A stretch of DNA of 59,056 bases, from NCBI GenBank assembly GCA_023954135.1, contig JAMLIN010000024.1, forward strand, positions 1 to 59,056. The letters are read 5' to 3'. Source of the DNA: Burkholderiaceae bacterium. GTDB taxonomy: Bacteria > Pseudomonadota > Gammaproteobacteria > Burkholderiales > Burkholderiaceae_E. This document shows positions 1 to 7,858 of the stretch, piece after piece. The notes under the pieces were generated by a model that saw only the letters and a program-made list of their open reading frames with translations, did not search any database and was not told the origin of the DNA. Position 1 is the stretch's first letter, and every line of letters starts with the position of its first letter. Made by a program: the position numbers and the translations under genes.

Positions 1-1
1 A

Positions 2-139
2 CTGCAACCGCGCTCGATGCTGCGGGGGCATTCGGCACTGGAGGGCGTGACGGCCAGCAATCTCGACAAGCTCGTCATGGCAGTGAGCACAGCCGTGAAG
101 GAAAGCGAGTGGTCCCCGCAGCAGGCGAGGTTGGCCTGA
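2..139 (+). CDS. C-terminal fragment of an unidentified protein
   Basis: An open frame enters from the left edge and ends at a TGA (137-139), giving 45 residues that end in SPQQARLA. The fragment is too short for me to assign a family. It is followed by about 130 bases with no gene before the truncated LOG gene on the other strand. Because that LOG gene breaks at about position 465, this tail and the bases up to the break may belong to a different DNA segment, for example a mobile element or the chromosomal flank of the island. Confidence 0.4.
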   Translation: MQPRSMLRGHSALEGVTASNLDKLVMAVSTAVKESEWSPQQARLA

Positions 140-268
140 GCGGCGCGCGGCGAACGCCGGCCTCTCGGGCTTGGCATGCCTCCCGGTAAGATGCCTATCG
201 AACTGCGCGTCGAGAATGCAGACTCTGATCGCTCATACCACCCAGTCTGATTGATCTTGGTTAGTAAC

Positions 269-907
269 TCAGGCAGCGTGATCGAGCCAACGGCGGGACT
301 CGACCCGGAAGAGACGGTCAACGTTCGACTGCTTGAATGAGTGGTGCCGGAGGTGGACCAGCCACTCACCAACTCGTCGAGGACTCCGAACTATCGCCAA
401 TGGGCCAGTCAGACCCGTGCGCTTTACGTCGTGAAAAACTGATCCGAAACTACCGCGATTGGCGGCTTCCATGATGCCGGGGCCGCCACCGGTGATGACG
501 ACGAAGTCGCACCGCCCCTCCTGCTGGAAACGAGCAGAGATCAGTTGGGCGAAGCGCTGTGCCTCTTCGTAATAGCGTGCCTGTTCCACGCGGCGACGGG
601 CCAAGGTCAGGTCCCGCCCAAACGTTGGATTCCCCGGCATGGTGCCCGCTTGCTGCTCCAGCACAGCGAGCCGGTCGCGTGCGGTGACAGCATCGCTTAC
701 GCGCGCACTGCCAAACACCACCACGGTCGAACGCACGCCTTGCTCACGCAAGACACGTTCGGGCTTGAGCAGTTCGAGCTGGAGACGCAGCGGACGCAAA
801 TCGTCCTGGGCGAGAAGATCACCGTCCTCATACGCGAGGCGGTACGCAGGCGATTCGATGATGGCGCGCAAGCGATCGGCATACTCAGGCAAAGTGCTCA
901 TCATCAA
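269..907 (-). CDS. Truncated LOG-family (TIGR00730-like) Rossmann protein
   Basis: The first ~150 of 212 residues look like a long-form LOG-family protein, the family of cytokinin-riboside phosphoribohydrolases and nucleotide-binding proteins. VVVFGSAR lies near residue 63 and the family's glycine-rich motif VVITGGGPGIMEAANRG follows. After that motif, at about position 465, the protein no longer resembles the family: the usual continuation (SIGLNI, EQ..N, FHYF) is absent and is replaced by about 60 unrelated residues ending RRWLDHAA. I read this as a gene cut by recombination and running on into foreign sequence. The phosphate-binding PGGxGTxxE motif of the family is lost, so activity is unlikely. 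The start overlaps the apbE stop, so it is the last gene of the leftward operon. Confidence 0.65.
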   Translation of the reverse strand: MMMSTLPEYADRLRAIIESPAYRLAYEDGDLLAQDDLRPLRLQLELLKPERVLREQGVRSTVVVFGSARVSDAVTARDRLAVLEQQAGTMPGNPTFGRDLTLARRRVEQARYYEEAQRFAQLISARFQQEGRCDFVVITGGGPGIMEAANRGSFGSVFHDVKRTGLTGPLAIVRSPRRVGEWLVHLRHHSFKQSNVDRLFRVESRRWLDHAA

Positions 908-1899
908 CGCCCCTCGTCGTCATGCCCGTGCACAGGCGCATTGCCGAACCGTCCCAGCCCCATCTCCACCAGCGCACCGTCGCGGCGCAGCAGCCACAGC
1001 GCCTCCAGCCCCATGCGCCGCGCCAGCGCCAGCCCTTCATCGGGGCCGGCCACCAGTAACGCCGTGGCCCAGGCGTCTGCGTGCATGCAGGCCGACGCCA
1101 GCACCGTGACCGAGGCCACATCGTTGCGCACGGGCGCGGCGCGGCGCGCATCCATGGTGTGCGAGAGGCGTGCGCCGCCCACCTCCAGATAGCGCCGGTA
1201 GTCACCGGAGGTGGCCACGGCCAGGTTCTGCAGTTCGACCACACTGTGCACCGCACGGCGCCCGGCCTGTGGGCTCTCCACGGCCACAGCCCAGGGCTGG
1301 CCGCTGGCCTGGCCGCCCACGGCGCGCAGCTCGCCGTCCAGCGCCGCCAGGGCGTGGCGTACGCCGTGCCGGCGCAGCGCCTCGACCATGCGGTCCACAG
1401 CGTAGCCTTTGGCGATGCCGCACAGGTCCAGTTGCAACGGCGCATGCTTGCGCGCACGGCCGGCGGTGCGGTCCAGCTCCAGCGCTTCATGCGTGGGCGG
1501 GCGAGAGGCTGACACGGCAGCACGGATCGCCGCCGCATCGGGTTCATCGTGCGCCGCGCCGAAGCCCCAGGCATCGACCAGCGCGCCCACGGCCGGATCG
1601 AACGCACCCTGGCTCAGGCGGCCGATATCCAGCGCGCAGGCCAGCACTTCCAGGATTTCCGGTGGCAGCGTCAGCCAGGCGGCGGGGGGCGCGCAATTGA
1701 GGCGATTCAGATCGCTGTCGGGCAGCCAGGGCGACATCTGCACATCCACCTGAAGCACGGCGGCGGCCAGGGCCTGTTGCAGGGCCGGTGCATCCACGTC
1801 CGGCTCGGCGTCGCAGGTGACGGACCAGCGCGTGCCCATGGTGGGGCCGTGCAGTGTCAGACGCCGGGGATCAGAACAGGTCTTCGGCATAGCGTTCAC
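904..1899 (-). CDS. apbE: FAD:protein FMN transferase (ApbE)
   Basis: This 331-residue protein should transfer FMN from FAD to a Ser/Thr of a target protein. Family motifs seen are MGTRW (21-25), DLCGIAKGYAVD (158-169, usually DLSGIAKGYAVD), ATSGDYRRY (229-237), SHTMD (246-250) and DAWATAL (275-281, metal-binding Asp). The start lies inside the end of the upstream flavoreductase gene (29-base overlap), so the two are translationally coupled. One oddity is that no signal peptide or lipobox is visible at the N-terminus, whereas many Gram-negative ApbE proteins are exported lipoproteins. Its likely partner is the DUF2271 protein two genes upstream, which carries an NGVTGAS motif resembling known flavinylation sites. 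Confidence 0.9.
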   Translation of the reverse strand: MNAMPKTCSDPRRLTLHGPTMGTRWSVTCDAEPDVDAPALQQALAAAVLQVDVQMSPWLPDSDLNRLNCAPPAAWLTLPPEILEVLACALDIGRLSQGAFDPAVGALVDAWGFGAAHDEPDAAAIRAAVSASRPPTHEALELDRTAGRARKHAPLQLDLCGIAKGYAVDRMVEALRRHGVRHALAALDGELRAVGGQASGQPWAVAVESPQAGRRAVHSVVELQNLAVATSGDYRRYLEVGGARLSHTMDARRAAPVRNDVASVTVLASACMHADAWATALLVAGPDEGLALARRMGLEALWLLRRDGALVEMGLGRFGNAPVHGHDDEGR

Positions 1900-4054
1900 G
1901 CTGCTTGAGCCGGGCCACGCTCAACCCCAGCCCATCCAGTATCTCGTCGAGCACCTGCGCCACCCCCTGCGCCATGGGACGGCTGCCGCACACGCGCACG
2001 ACGGCACCGCGCGCCAACAGGTCGCGCACCCGTGCGGCGTCGCGGCGCAGGGAATCCTGCACATAGCCGCCGCCGTCCGGCGTGCGCGAGAACGTGGTGT
2101 GCAGATCGGCCAGGCGGCCCTCGGCCTGCCAAGCCTGAAGTTCCTCACCGAAGTAAAAATCCCGCGCCGGATCACGTGTGCCGTAATACAAATGCATGGG
2201 CCGGCGCCGCGCATTGCCCCGGATGAAGCCCGCCAGTGGCGCCACGCCCGTACCCGCACCGATCAGCAGCACGGGCTGGCGCGAGCCGTGCAGCGCGAAG
2301 CCCGGATTGGGACGGATGAAAGCCTGCGCACTGTCGCCCGGCTGCAAGCCATGCAAGTAGTTGGAGCACACGCCGCCCGGCATGCGGCGCACGCAGATTT
2401 CAACGAAGCCGTCGCGCGTGCCCGAGGCCAGCGAGTAGTAGCGCGGCACCGGTTGATCCCCCGGTGGCACGATGCCCAGCAGGTCGCCGGCGACGAAGCG
2501 CGGCAGGCCACGGCCGGGCAAGGCAAAGCGCAGGATGGCCGCTGGCTCACCCGCGCCCCCCGCGAAGTCTTGCCGCGACACCAGCGTGAGTGCCGCGGTG
2601 CGCGGCAGGCGCGGCTGGTAGGCGAGCGAGAGAGGCTGGCCCAGGGCTTGCGCCAGCGACTGTCCCCAGCGGGCAAACTCCTGCGCGGACTGCTGGTGAA
2701 TGCGCTCCAGCGCCAGCAGCGGGTTCCAGCCCTGGGCAAGCAGGGTCTGCTCCAGCGCTTCGGCAAAAGCGCAGAAGGCGGGGAACTGCCGGTCGCCAAA
2801 ACCCAGCACCGCCACCTGCGCGCTGGTGACGGGCTGGTGCGCGATGACGTCGAGCGCTCGTGCGGCATGGGCGGGCGCTTGGCCTTCGCCATAGGTGGCG
2901 GCCAGCACGTAGACATGGCGCGCGGCCGGCGGCACGTGCCAGTGCTCCAGCGCCGTGGTGTGCACGCGGTGGCCCGCGGCCGCCAGCGCGGTGTGCAGGG
3001 CCTGGGCGAAACCCCAGGTGCTGCCGCTTTCGCTGGCGACGAAGATCAGGCTGTCGGCCTGCGCCAGCGGGCTGTTGCCCTCGATGGCGGGCCGGCTGCG
3101 ACGCGCCTGCCACCACAGCAGCACGCCCGTGACCCAGAACAGCGGGATGCTCGCGCCCATGGCGCCCAGCACCACGGCCCAGGCCCAGGCACCGTCGCCC
3201 GTGTGCAGCAGCAGCGCCCAGTCGTGTACGCGCTGCGCCGTTGTGGCGTCCTGCCAGGCCAGGGTCTGACCGCTGTAGCGATCGACCCAGCCTTGGCCCT
3301 GAACGGTGACGATGCTCCAGATGTCCTGCGGGTCGTCGGCCGCGGGTACGTTCAGCTTGCGCAGGTCTTGCACGTGCAGGGCTTGCAGCAGCGGCAACTG
3401 ACCCGCCGGCAGCGATGCCTGCCCGTTGGGGGAGGATGCGACCTCTGGTTCCGCTTCAGCGTCGAGCTGCACCAAGCCGAAGGTGGCTGCGCTCATGTAG
3501 AGCGCGGCGACCGCCGACAGGGCCAGAACCGCCAGCACCACCCGCCCGGCCAGCACGTGCAGGCGCTGCGCCAGTGTGCCGCGCACCGGGCCTGCCAGGC
3601 GTCGCCAGCCGCCCATGCGGCGCAGCAGCAGCACTAGGCCCGAGACCGACAGCGCCAGCATGGCCAGCGCCACCACCGCCGCAGCGACGCGCCCGGGATC
3701 GTCCAGCAACAGCGCACGATGCAGGTTCTTCACCCAGCGCGGCAAGAGCGAGGGCTGGTAGCTGCCCAGCACCCGGCCGTCGGCGGGGGCGACGCGCAAC
3801 GCGCGAGCCTGCCCGTCCTCGAAGGCATACACCACGATGGCGCCGGAAGGCTGGCGGCGGATTTCCTCCGCTCCCGGGACAGTGGCCTGTACACGTTGCA
3901 CCAGAGTGGCCACCGGCATGTCAGGCTCGGTGGGGGCTGCCTGAATGGCGTTGTTCAATGGATCGAGCGCCAGCAGCGTGCCGGTGATGCTCAGCACCAG
4001 CGCGAGCGTACCCGCCACCAGGCCCAGCCATCGATGGGCGAATCGCCAGATCAT
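1871..4054 (-). CDS. PepSY-membrane / flavodoxin / FNR fusion reductase
   Basis: This 727-residue fusion has an N-terminal PepSY-type membrane part with four predicted helices (about residues 10-32, 130-152, 185-207 and 310-335). A flavodoxin-like FMN domain follows (from about 355, with LIFVASESGSTWGFAQAL), then a CysJ-like FAD/NADPH domain. In the last part PRYYSLASGT is the FAD-binding RxYS motif, GAGTGVAPLAGF the NADPH motif, and YYGTRDPARDFYF is typical of the family. It should pass electrons from cytosolic NADPH through two flavins to the membrane or periplasm. Relatives are annotated as sulfite-reductase-like flavoproteins or ferrisiderophore reductases. Its neighbours (PepSY, DUF2271, ApbE) point to a flavin-based extracytosolic electron chain. 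The terminal acceptor is unknown. Confidence 0.85.
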   Translation of the reverse strand: MIWRFAHRWLGLVAGTLALVLSITGTLLALDPLNNAIQAAPTEPDMPVATLVQRVQATVPGAEEIRRQPSGAIVVYAFEDGQARALRVAPADGRVLGSYQPSLLPRWVKNLHRALLLDDPGRVAAAVVALAMLALSVSGLVLLLRRMGGWRRLAGPVRGTLAQRLHVLAGRVVLAVLALSAVAALYMSAATFGLVQLDAEAEPEVASSPNGQASLPAGQLPLLQALHVQDLRKLNVPAADDPQDIWSIVTVQGQGWVDRYSGQTLAWQDATTAQRVHDWALLLHTGDGAWAWAVVLGAMGASIPLFWVTGVLLWWQARRSRPAIEGNSPLAQADSLIFVASESGSTWGFAQALHTALAAAGHRVHTTALEHWHVPPAARHVYVLAATYGEGQAPAHAARALDVIAHQPVTSAQVAVLGFGDRQFPAFCAFAEALEQTLLAQGWNPLLALERIHQQSAQEFARWGQSLAQALGQPLSLAYQPRLPRTAALTLVSRQDFAGGAGEPAAILRFALPGRGLPRFVAGDLLGIVPPGDQPVPRYYSLASGTRDGFVEICVRRMPGGVCSNYLHGLQPGDSAQAFIRPNPGFALHGSRQPVLLIGAGTGVAPLAGFIRGNARRRPMHLYYGTRDPARDFYFGEELQAWQAEGRLADLHTTFSRTPDGGGYVQDSLRRDAARVRDLLARGAVVRVCGSRPMAQGVAQVLDEILDGLGLSVARLKQRERYAEDLF

Positions 4055-4063
4055 GTGGGCCCT

Positions 4064-4543
4064 TTACTGCAACTGATAGGTGAATGACTGGATGTATTGC
4101 TTGCCGGCCTGCGGCTTGCCCGCGCCGGTCGCCGTCAGCGGCACGCGGATTTCGGCCGGGCTGTCCCGCATGTCCTCTGCGGCAGCGTCGATGCGGATCT
4201 CGTAGCCCGCGTCGATCAGCGCGTCGGCCAACTCGGCCGTCACCTTGAGTGTGCGTCCCGCACCCACGCTGGCGCCGGTCACGCCATTCAGGCGCTTGGC
4301 GTCGCCGGCCGACAGGCGGTTCCAGTCTGCCAGGTGCTTGTAGTACTTGGCCTTGCCGCCGGCCACCCACAACGTGCGGACGTAGGCGCCCTTCGCGTCG
4401 GTGAGGTAGACGGCGAGGTAGGCGCCATCGCCGCCGTAGTTCTTGAGGGTGGTCGAGAGCGTGACCGGGCGGCTCTGCGCCATGGCGGGCAAGGCCAGCG
4501 CACAGGCAGCGGCCACGGTGGTCAGCAGGAATCTGGTGGACAT
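4064..4543 (-). CDS. Exported DUF2271 protein with candidate flavinylation motif
   Basis: This is a 159-residue protein with a clear signal peptide (MSTRFLL...ALPAMAQ, cleavage near residue 23). The start at 4543 is chosen because CGGAG lies about 8 bases upstream and the signal peptide begins there; the frame is open further upstream but gives a proline-rich, unlikely N-terminus. The body matches the DUF2271 family (LSTTLKNYGGDGAYLAVYLTD, RTLWVAGGKAKYYKHLADW). Residues 86-92 read NGVTGAS, close to the (S/T)GA(S/T) site that ApbE modifies with FMN in NqrC-type proteins. With apbE two genes downstream, it is a good candidate for a periplasmic flavoprotein that receives electrons from the PepSY-flavoreductase. 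The modification is an inference. Confidence 0.8.
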   Translation of the reverse strand: MSTRFLLTTVAAACALALPAMAQSRPVTLSTTLKNYGGDGAYLAVYLTDAKGAYVRTLWVAGGKAKYYKHLADWNRLSAGDAKRLNGVTGASVGAGRTLKVTAELADALIDAGYEIRIDAAAEDMRDSPAEIRVPLTATGAGKPQAGKQYIQSFTYQLQ

Positions 4544-4571
4544 GGTGGGTCTCCGGTGTAGACAGGGGGAA

Positions 4572-4961
4572 TCATTCGATCTGGCCGCGGGGGACGTTGC
4601 CAGGGGACGGTATGGGGTTGGCGGTGGCGGGTGCGGGGGCATCCCGGCCCCGCGTGCGCTCGCGCTCGCGCTCGCGCTCGTGGTTACCGTCGTCGTTGCG
4701 CAACTTCATCTTCACCACGCGCAGCGTTTGGGGGTCGAGCTTGGCCTTGAAGGTACGCCCCTGGGCATCGCGGCCGCGAATCTCATAGCAACCGTCGTCG
4801 ATCTTCAGGCGCTGCACCTGCCAGCCCAGGCTGGCTGCATGCCGTAGCGCGGCGTCACGCGACTGCCAGTACTGCACAGGAACGTCGCAGTCATCGTCGG
4901 CCAATGCAGGGGCAGCAACCAAGACCAGGCACAGGATCGCTAGAGGAACACGTAATTTCAT
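4572..4961 (-). CDS. Small exported PepSY-domain protein
   Basis: The protein has 129 residues, with a signal peptide (MKLRVPLAILCLVLVAAPALA) followed by a PepSY-like domain (ALRHAASLGWQVQRLKIDDGCYEIRGRDAQGRTFKAKLDPQ). The C-terminal ~40 residues are low complexity: an alternating Arg-Glu run (encoded by a GCTCGC-type repeat near 4655-4680) and then an Ala/Pro-rich tail. Two cysteines (in DDCDV and DDGCYEI) could form a disulfide. It begins the PepSY-DUF2271-flavoreductase-ApbE module, 28 bases upstream of the DUF2271 gene, and overlaps the stop of the preceding hydrolase gene by 4 bases. Its role is unknown; PepSY proteins are often periplasmic partners of membrane reductases. Confidence 0.75.
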   Translation of the reverse strand: MKLRVPLAILCLVLVAAPALADDDCDVPVQYWQSRDAALRHAASLGWQVQRLKIDDGCYEIRGRDAQGRTFKAKLDPQTLRVVKMKLRNDDGNHERERERERTRGRDAPAPATANPIPSPGNVPRGQIE

Positions 4962-6436
4962 GGTCTTCTCCTTGTCACACGAGCCGAGCGTGAGGTGTGC
5001 TCGGCAGAGTCTGGTGAAGCGTTCTCGGGAAGATGCGCCAGAAAATCCGGCCAGGGCACCACCTGGCCATGTTCAGGCACCGAGACCTGCCAGTCGAGTT
5101 GCTGTTGCAGAAGTTCTGCAAACGCCTGCGCGGCGGACGGCTCCCCATGCACCACGAAGGTTTGCTCAGGGGCTTGCTTGAAGCCTCGGGCCCAAGCCAG
5201 CAGGGCCGCTTGGTCGGCGTGCGCCGAGAGCCCATCCACACTGTGGATCGCCGCGCGCACCGGAATGTCGTCGCCGAAGATGCGCACGCGCGCCGCGCCA
5301 TCGACCAGTTGGCGGCCCAGTGTTCCCTGCGCCTGAAAGCCGGAGAACAGGACGCTGCATTCCTTGCGCGGCAAATTGTGGCGCAGGTGGTGCCGGATGC
5401 GTCCCGCGTCGCACATGCCGCTGGCGGAAATGATGATGGCGCCCGAACGAATCTGGTTCAACGCCATGGACTCTTCTGCGCTTTCCGTGAAATGCAGATA
5501 CGGCAGGTTTTGGCCGCGTGCGTGCCATCCTGCCAAGCGCTTCGCGTGCTCATCGAACAGCTCAAGGTGTTCCCGCGTGATGCGCGTGGCTTCCGTGGCC
5601 ATCGGCGAATCGACGAATACCCTCGGTTGCCGCAGCCGCCCCTCGCTGGTGAGACGGTGCAGGTGGTACAGGACTTCCTGAGTGCGACCGACCGCGAAGG
5701 CCGGCACGATGACGTTGCCGCCGCGCTCGAACAAGGTCTTTTCGACGATGCCGATCATCTCCTCTTCGGTTGCCGAAAAGTCTTTGTGCTGACGGTTGCC
5801 ATAGGTGGACTCGATGACGAGGATGTCGGCGTCCTCGATGGGTGTCGGGTCGCGCAATATCGGACGCCCCGGCTGGCCCAGGTCGCCGCTGAATACCAGT
5901 TTTGTCGGGTAGCCATGCTCGGTGACCCAGACTTCGATGATGGCCGACCCGAGGATGTGCCCGGCATCGCGAAAGCGCGCGCGCACTCCGACACGGGGCG
6001 CGAACTCCCGGTCGTATTCGATGCCTCGCACCTGTTGCAGGCATTCGCGCGCATCCTGCAGCGTATACAGCGGCGGCAGCGCATCCTCTCCACGGGACCT
6101 TTTGGCACTGCGTTTTGCATCGCTCTCCTGGATGTGGGCACTGTCGGGCAGCATCACGCCCAGCAGATCAACCGTGGCGGGAGTGGTGTAGATGGCTCCT
6201 TTGAATCCGGCGCGCGTGAGTTTGGGCAACAGCCCGCTGTGGTCGATGTGGGCATGGGTCAGGAGCACGAAATCGATTGACGCCGGATCGAACGGAAACG
6301 ACTCCCGATTGCGCGCCGCCGCCGCGCGCCCGCCTTGAACCATGCCGCAGTCCACCAGGAAGCGCAGGTTGAGCCCCTCCACCAGAAAGCACGATCCGGT
6401 GACTTCGCGCGCAGCGCCCAGAAAATTCAGTTTCAT
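4958..6436 (-). CDS. Metallo-beta-lactamase/beta-CASP RNase-like hydrolase
   Basis: The 492-residue protein belongs to the bacterial branch of the CPSF73-like MBL/beta-CASP family. LLTHAHIDHSG holds the zinc-binding HxHxDH motif at 61-66, VFSGDLGQPGRPILRDP provides the metal-ligand Asp, and VIESTYGNRQH and VPAFAVGRTQEVLYHL are conserved beta-CASP segments. IIISASGMCDAGRI and VHSVDGLSAHADQ follow, then the late histidine motif FVVHGEPSAA. Members act as RNA exo- or endonucleases in the cytoplasm. The gene sits between a DUF2892 gene and the PepSY redox module and is probably in the same transcript. Homologues often accompany stress and PHA genes, but the RNA target is unknown. Confidence 0.9.
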   Translation of the reverse strand: MKLNFLGAAREVTGSCFLVEGLNLRFLVDCGMVQGGRAAAARNRESFPFDPASIDFVLLTHAHIDHSGLLPKLTRAGFKGAIYTTPATVDLLGVMLPDSAHIQESDAKRSAKRSRGEDALPPLYTLQDARECLQQVRGIEYDREFAPRVGVRARFRDAGHILGSAIIEVWVTEHGYPTKLVFSGDLGQPGRPILRDPTPIEDADILVIESTYGNRQHKDFSATEEEMIGIVEKTLFERGGNVIVPAFAVGRTQEVLYHLHRLTSEGRLRQPRVFVDSPMATEATRITREHLELFDEHAKRLAGWHARGQNLPYLHFTESAEESMALNQIRSGAIIISASGMCDAGRIRHHLRHNLPRKECSVLFSGFQAQGTLGRQLVDGAARVRIFGDDIPVRAAIHSVDGLSAHADQAALLAWARGFKQAPEQTFVVHGEPSAAQAFAELLQQQLDWQVSVPEHGQVVPWPDFLAHLPENASPDSAEHTSRSARVTRRRP

Positions 6437-6443
6437 GGGATGC

Positions 6444-6653
6444 TCACTCGAGTTTCTTCTTTTGCATCGGGCAGGTGCTCACGCCGAGCAGGCGGTAGCC
6501 CGGACAGCGGCCCGCCAGGCCGGTGATCAGGGGCATGATTCCAATGAGCCCCAGCCAGCGCCACGGTGAATCCAGCCACAACAGCAAGCTGAGCAGGATC
6601 AGGCCGATGACGATGCGCGCGATGCGATCGAGGTTTCCTACGTTCGTTTGCAT
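6444..6653 (-). CDS. DUF2892 (YgaP-TM-like) inner-membrane protein
   Basis: This 69-residue protein begins MQTNVGNLDRIARIVIGL and has two hydrophobic helices (about residues 12-26 and 30-48). The family's conserved end follows, with GRCPGYRLLGVSTCP containing the two cysteines typical of DUF2892/YgaP transmembrane domains. The family is small and inner-membrane bound, often next to rhodanese or stress genes. It lies 7 bases upstream of the hydrolase gene and about 50 bases downstream of the alcohol dehydrogenase, in the same direction. Confidence 0.8.
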   Translation of the reverse strand: MQTNVGNLDRIARIVIGLILLSLLLWLDSPWRWLGLIGIMPLITGLAGRCPGYRLLGVSTCPMQKKKLE

Positions 6654-6706
6654 GGAGGCACTCCTTGATGGTGGGATAGAACGGGTTCAGGAAATCACGT
6701 CGACGG

Positions 6707-7858
6707 CTACATGGCCGCCGCGAAAATGGCACGAATTTCCTCGTGCGACGCCTGTATGGGATTGGTCAGTCCGCACGCGTCCTTGAGCGCGTTGGTGGCC
6801 AGGGTGGGAAAGTCCTTGGCCTGAACGCCGAGCTGCGACAGCCCGCCAGGAATGCCGATGTCAGCGGACAATCGGCGAATCGCTGCCAGGCACAGGTCTG
6901 CCGCAGCCTCGTCACCCAGGCCATCGGTCTTTTCCCCCATCGCGCGGGCAATGTCGGCGAGGCGCCCCACAGCAACCTGTTTGTTGTAGGCCTGCACGTG
7001 CGGCAGCAGGACGGCGTTGCACACACCGTGCGGCAGGTCGTAGAAGCCGCCCAGTTGATGCGCCATGGCGTGCACGTAGCCGAGCGAGGCATTGTTGAAG
7101 GCCATGCCGGCGAGAAACTGCGCATAGGCCATCTGCTCTCGCGCCTCGATGTTCTGGCCGTCGGCCACGGCCTTGCGCAGCCATTGGCTTATCAATGCCA
7201 CGGCCTTGAGCGCGCAGGCATCGGTGATCGGCGTGGCGATCGTCGAGACATAGGCTTCGATCGCGTGCGTGAGAGCGTCCATGCCGGTGGCTGCGGTCAG
7301 GCTGGCTGGTTTCAGCAGCATGAGCTCGGGATCGTTCACCGAGAGAATGGGCGTCGTGTGCTTGTCGACGATCGCCATCTTCACGTGGCGCGCCTCGTCG
7401 GTGATGATGCAAAAGCGGGTCATTTCACTGGCCGTTCCGGCCGTGGTGTTGATCGCCACCAAGGGCAACTGCGGCTTGGCCGATTGGTCAAGGCCTTCGT
7501 AATCCTTGATCGTTCCGCCATTGGCCGCGACCAGTGCGATGCCCTTGGCGCAGTCGTGTGGCGAACCGCCACCGAGCGAAATGATGAAATCGCAGTCGTT
7601 TTCGCGCAGTTGCTTCAGCCCATCGGCCACGTTCTTGGTCGTCGGATTGGGTTGCACCCCATGAAAAATGCAGGCATCCACACCATGGCTGACAAGGAGG
7701 TCGCGCACCCTGCCGACAACTCCGATGCAAACCAAGGGTGAGTCGGTCACGATCATGGCTTTGCGAAAACCATACGACTGAATGGTTCGAACAGCGTCAT
7801 TCAGACACCCCGCGCCCATCAGGTTCACGGGCGGAATGAAGAAGGCGGTGATGGTCAT
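6707..7858 (-). CDS. Iron-containing (group III) alcohol dehydrogenase
   Basis: The 383-residue protein has full length for NAD-dependent group III alcohol dehydrogenases. The NAD-binding [11 protein letters not shown] motif is at about residue 95-105, [14 protein letters not shown] follows, and the metal-binding signature comprises the [14 protein letters not shown] segment and [15 protein letters not shown]. It resembles the methanol/alcohol dehydrogenase group (for example Cupriavidus Mdh2 and Bacillus Mdh), though substrate cannot be set from sequence alone. The start overlaps the stop of the outer-membrane-factor gene by 4 bases, so it belongs to the exporter operon. An alcohol dehydrogenase in this position could detoxify or recycle aldehydes and alcohols under redox stress. 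Confidence 0.92.
   Translation of the reverse strand: MTITAFFIPPVNLMGAGCLNDAVRTIQSYGFRKAMIVTDSPLVCIGVVGRVRDLLVSHGVDACIFHGVQPNPTTKNVADGLKQLRENDCDFIISLGGGSPHDCAKGIALVAANGGTIKDYEGLDQSAKPQLPLVAINTTAGTASEMTRFCIITDEARHVKMAIVDKHTTPILSVNDPELMLLKPASLTAATGMDALTHAIEAYVSTIATPITDACALKAVALISQWLRKAVADGQNIEAREQMAYAQFLAGMAFNNASLGYVHAMAHQLGGFYDLPHGVCNAVLLPHVQAYNKQVAVGRLADIARAMGEKTDGLGDEAAADLCLAAIRRLSADIGIPGGLSQLGVQAKDFPTLATNALKDACGLTNPIQASHEEIRAIFAAAM

Noticed and set aside
4655-4680. Short GCTCGC-type tandem repeat
   Set aside because: It lies inside the PepSY gene and only encodes an Arg-Glu run. The copy number is low, so it is a minor coding repeat rather than a separate element.
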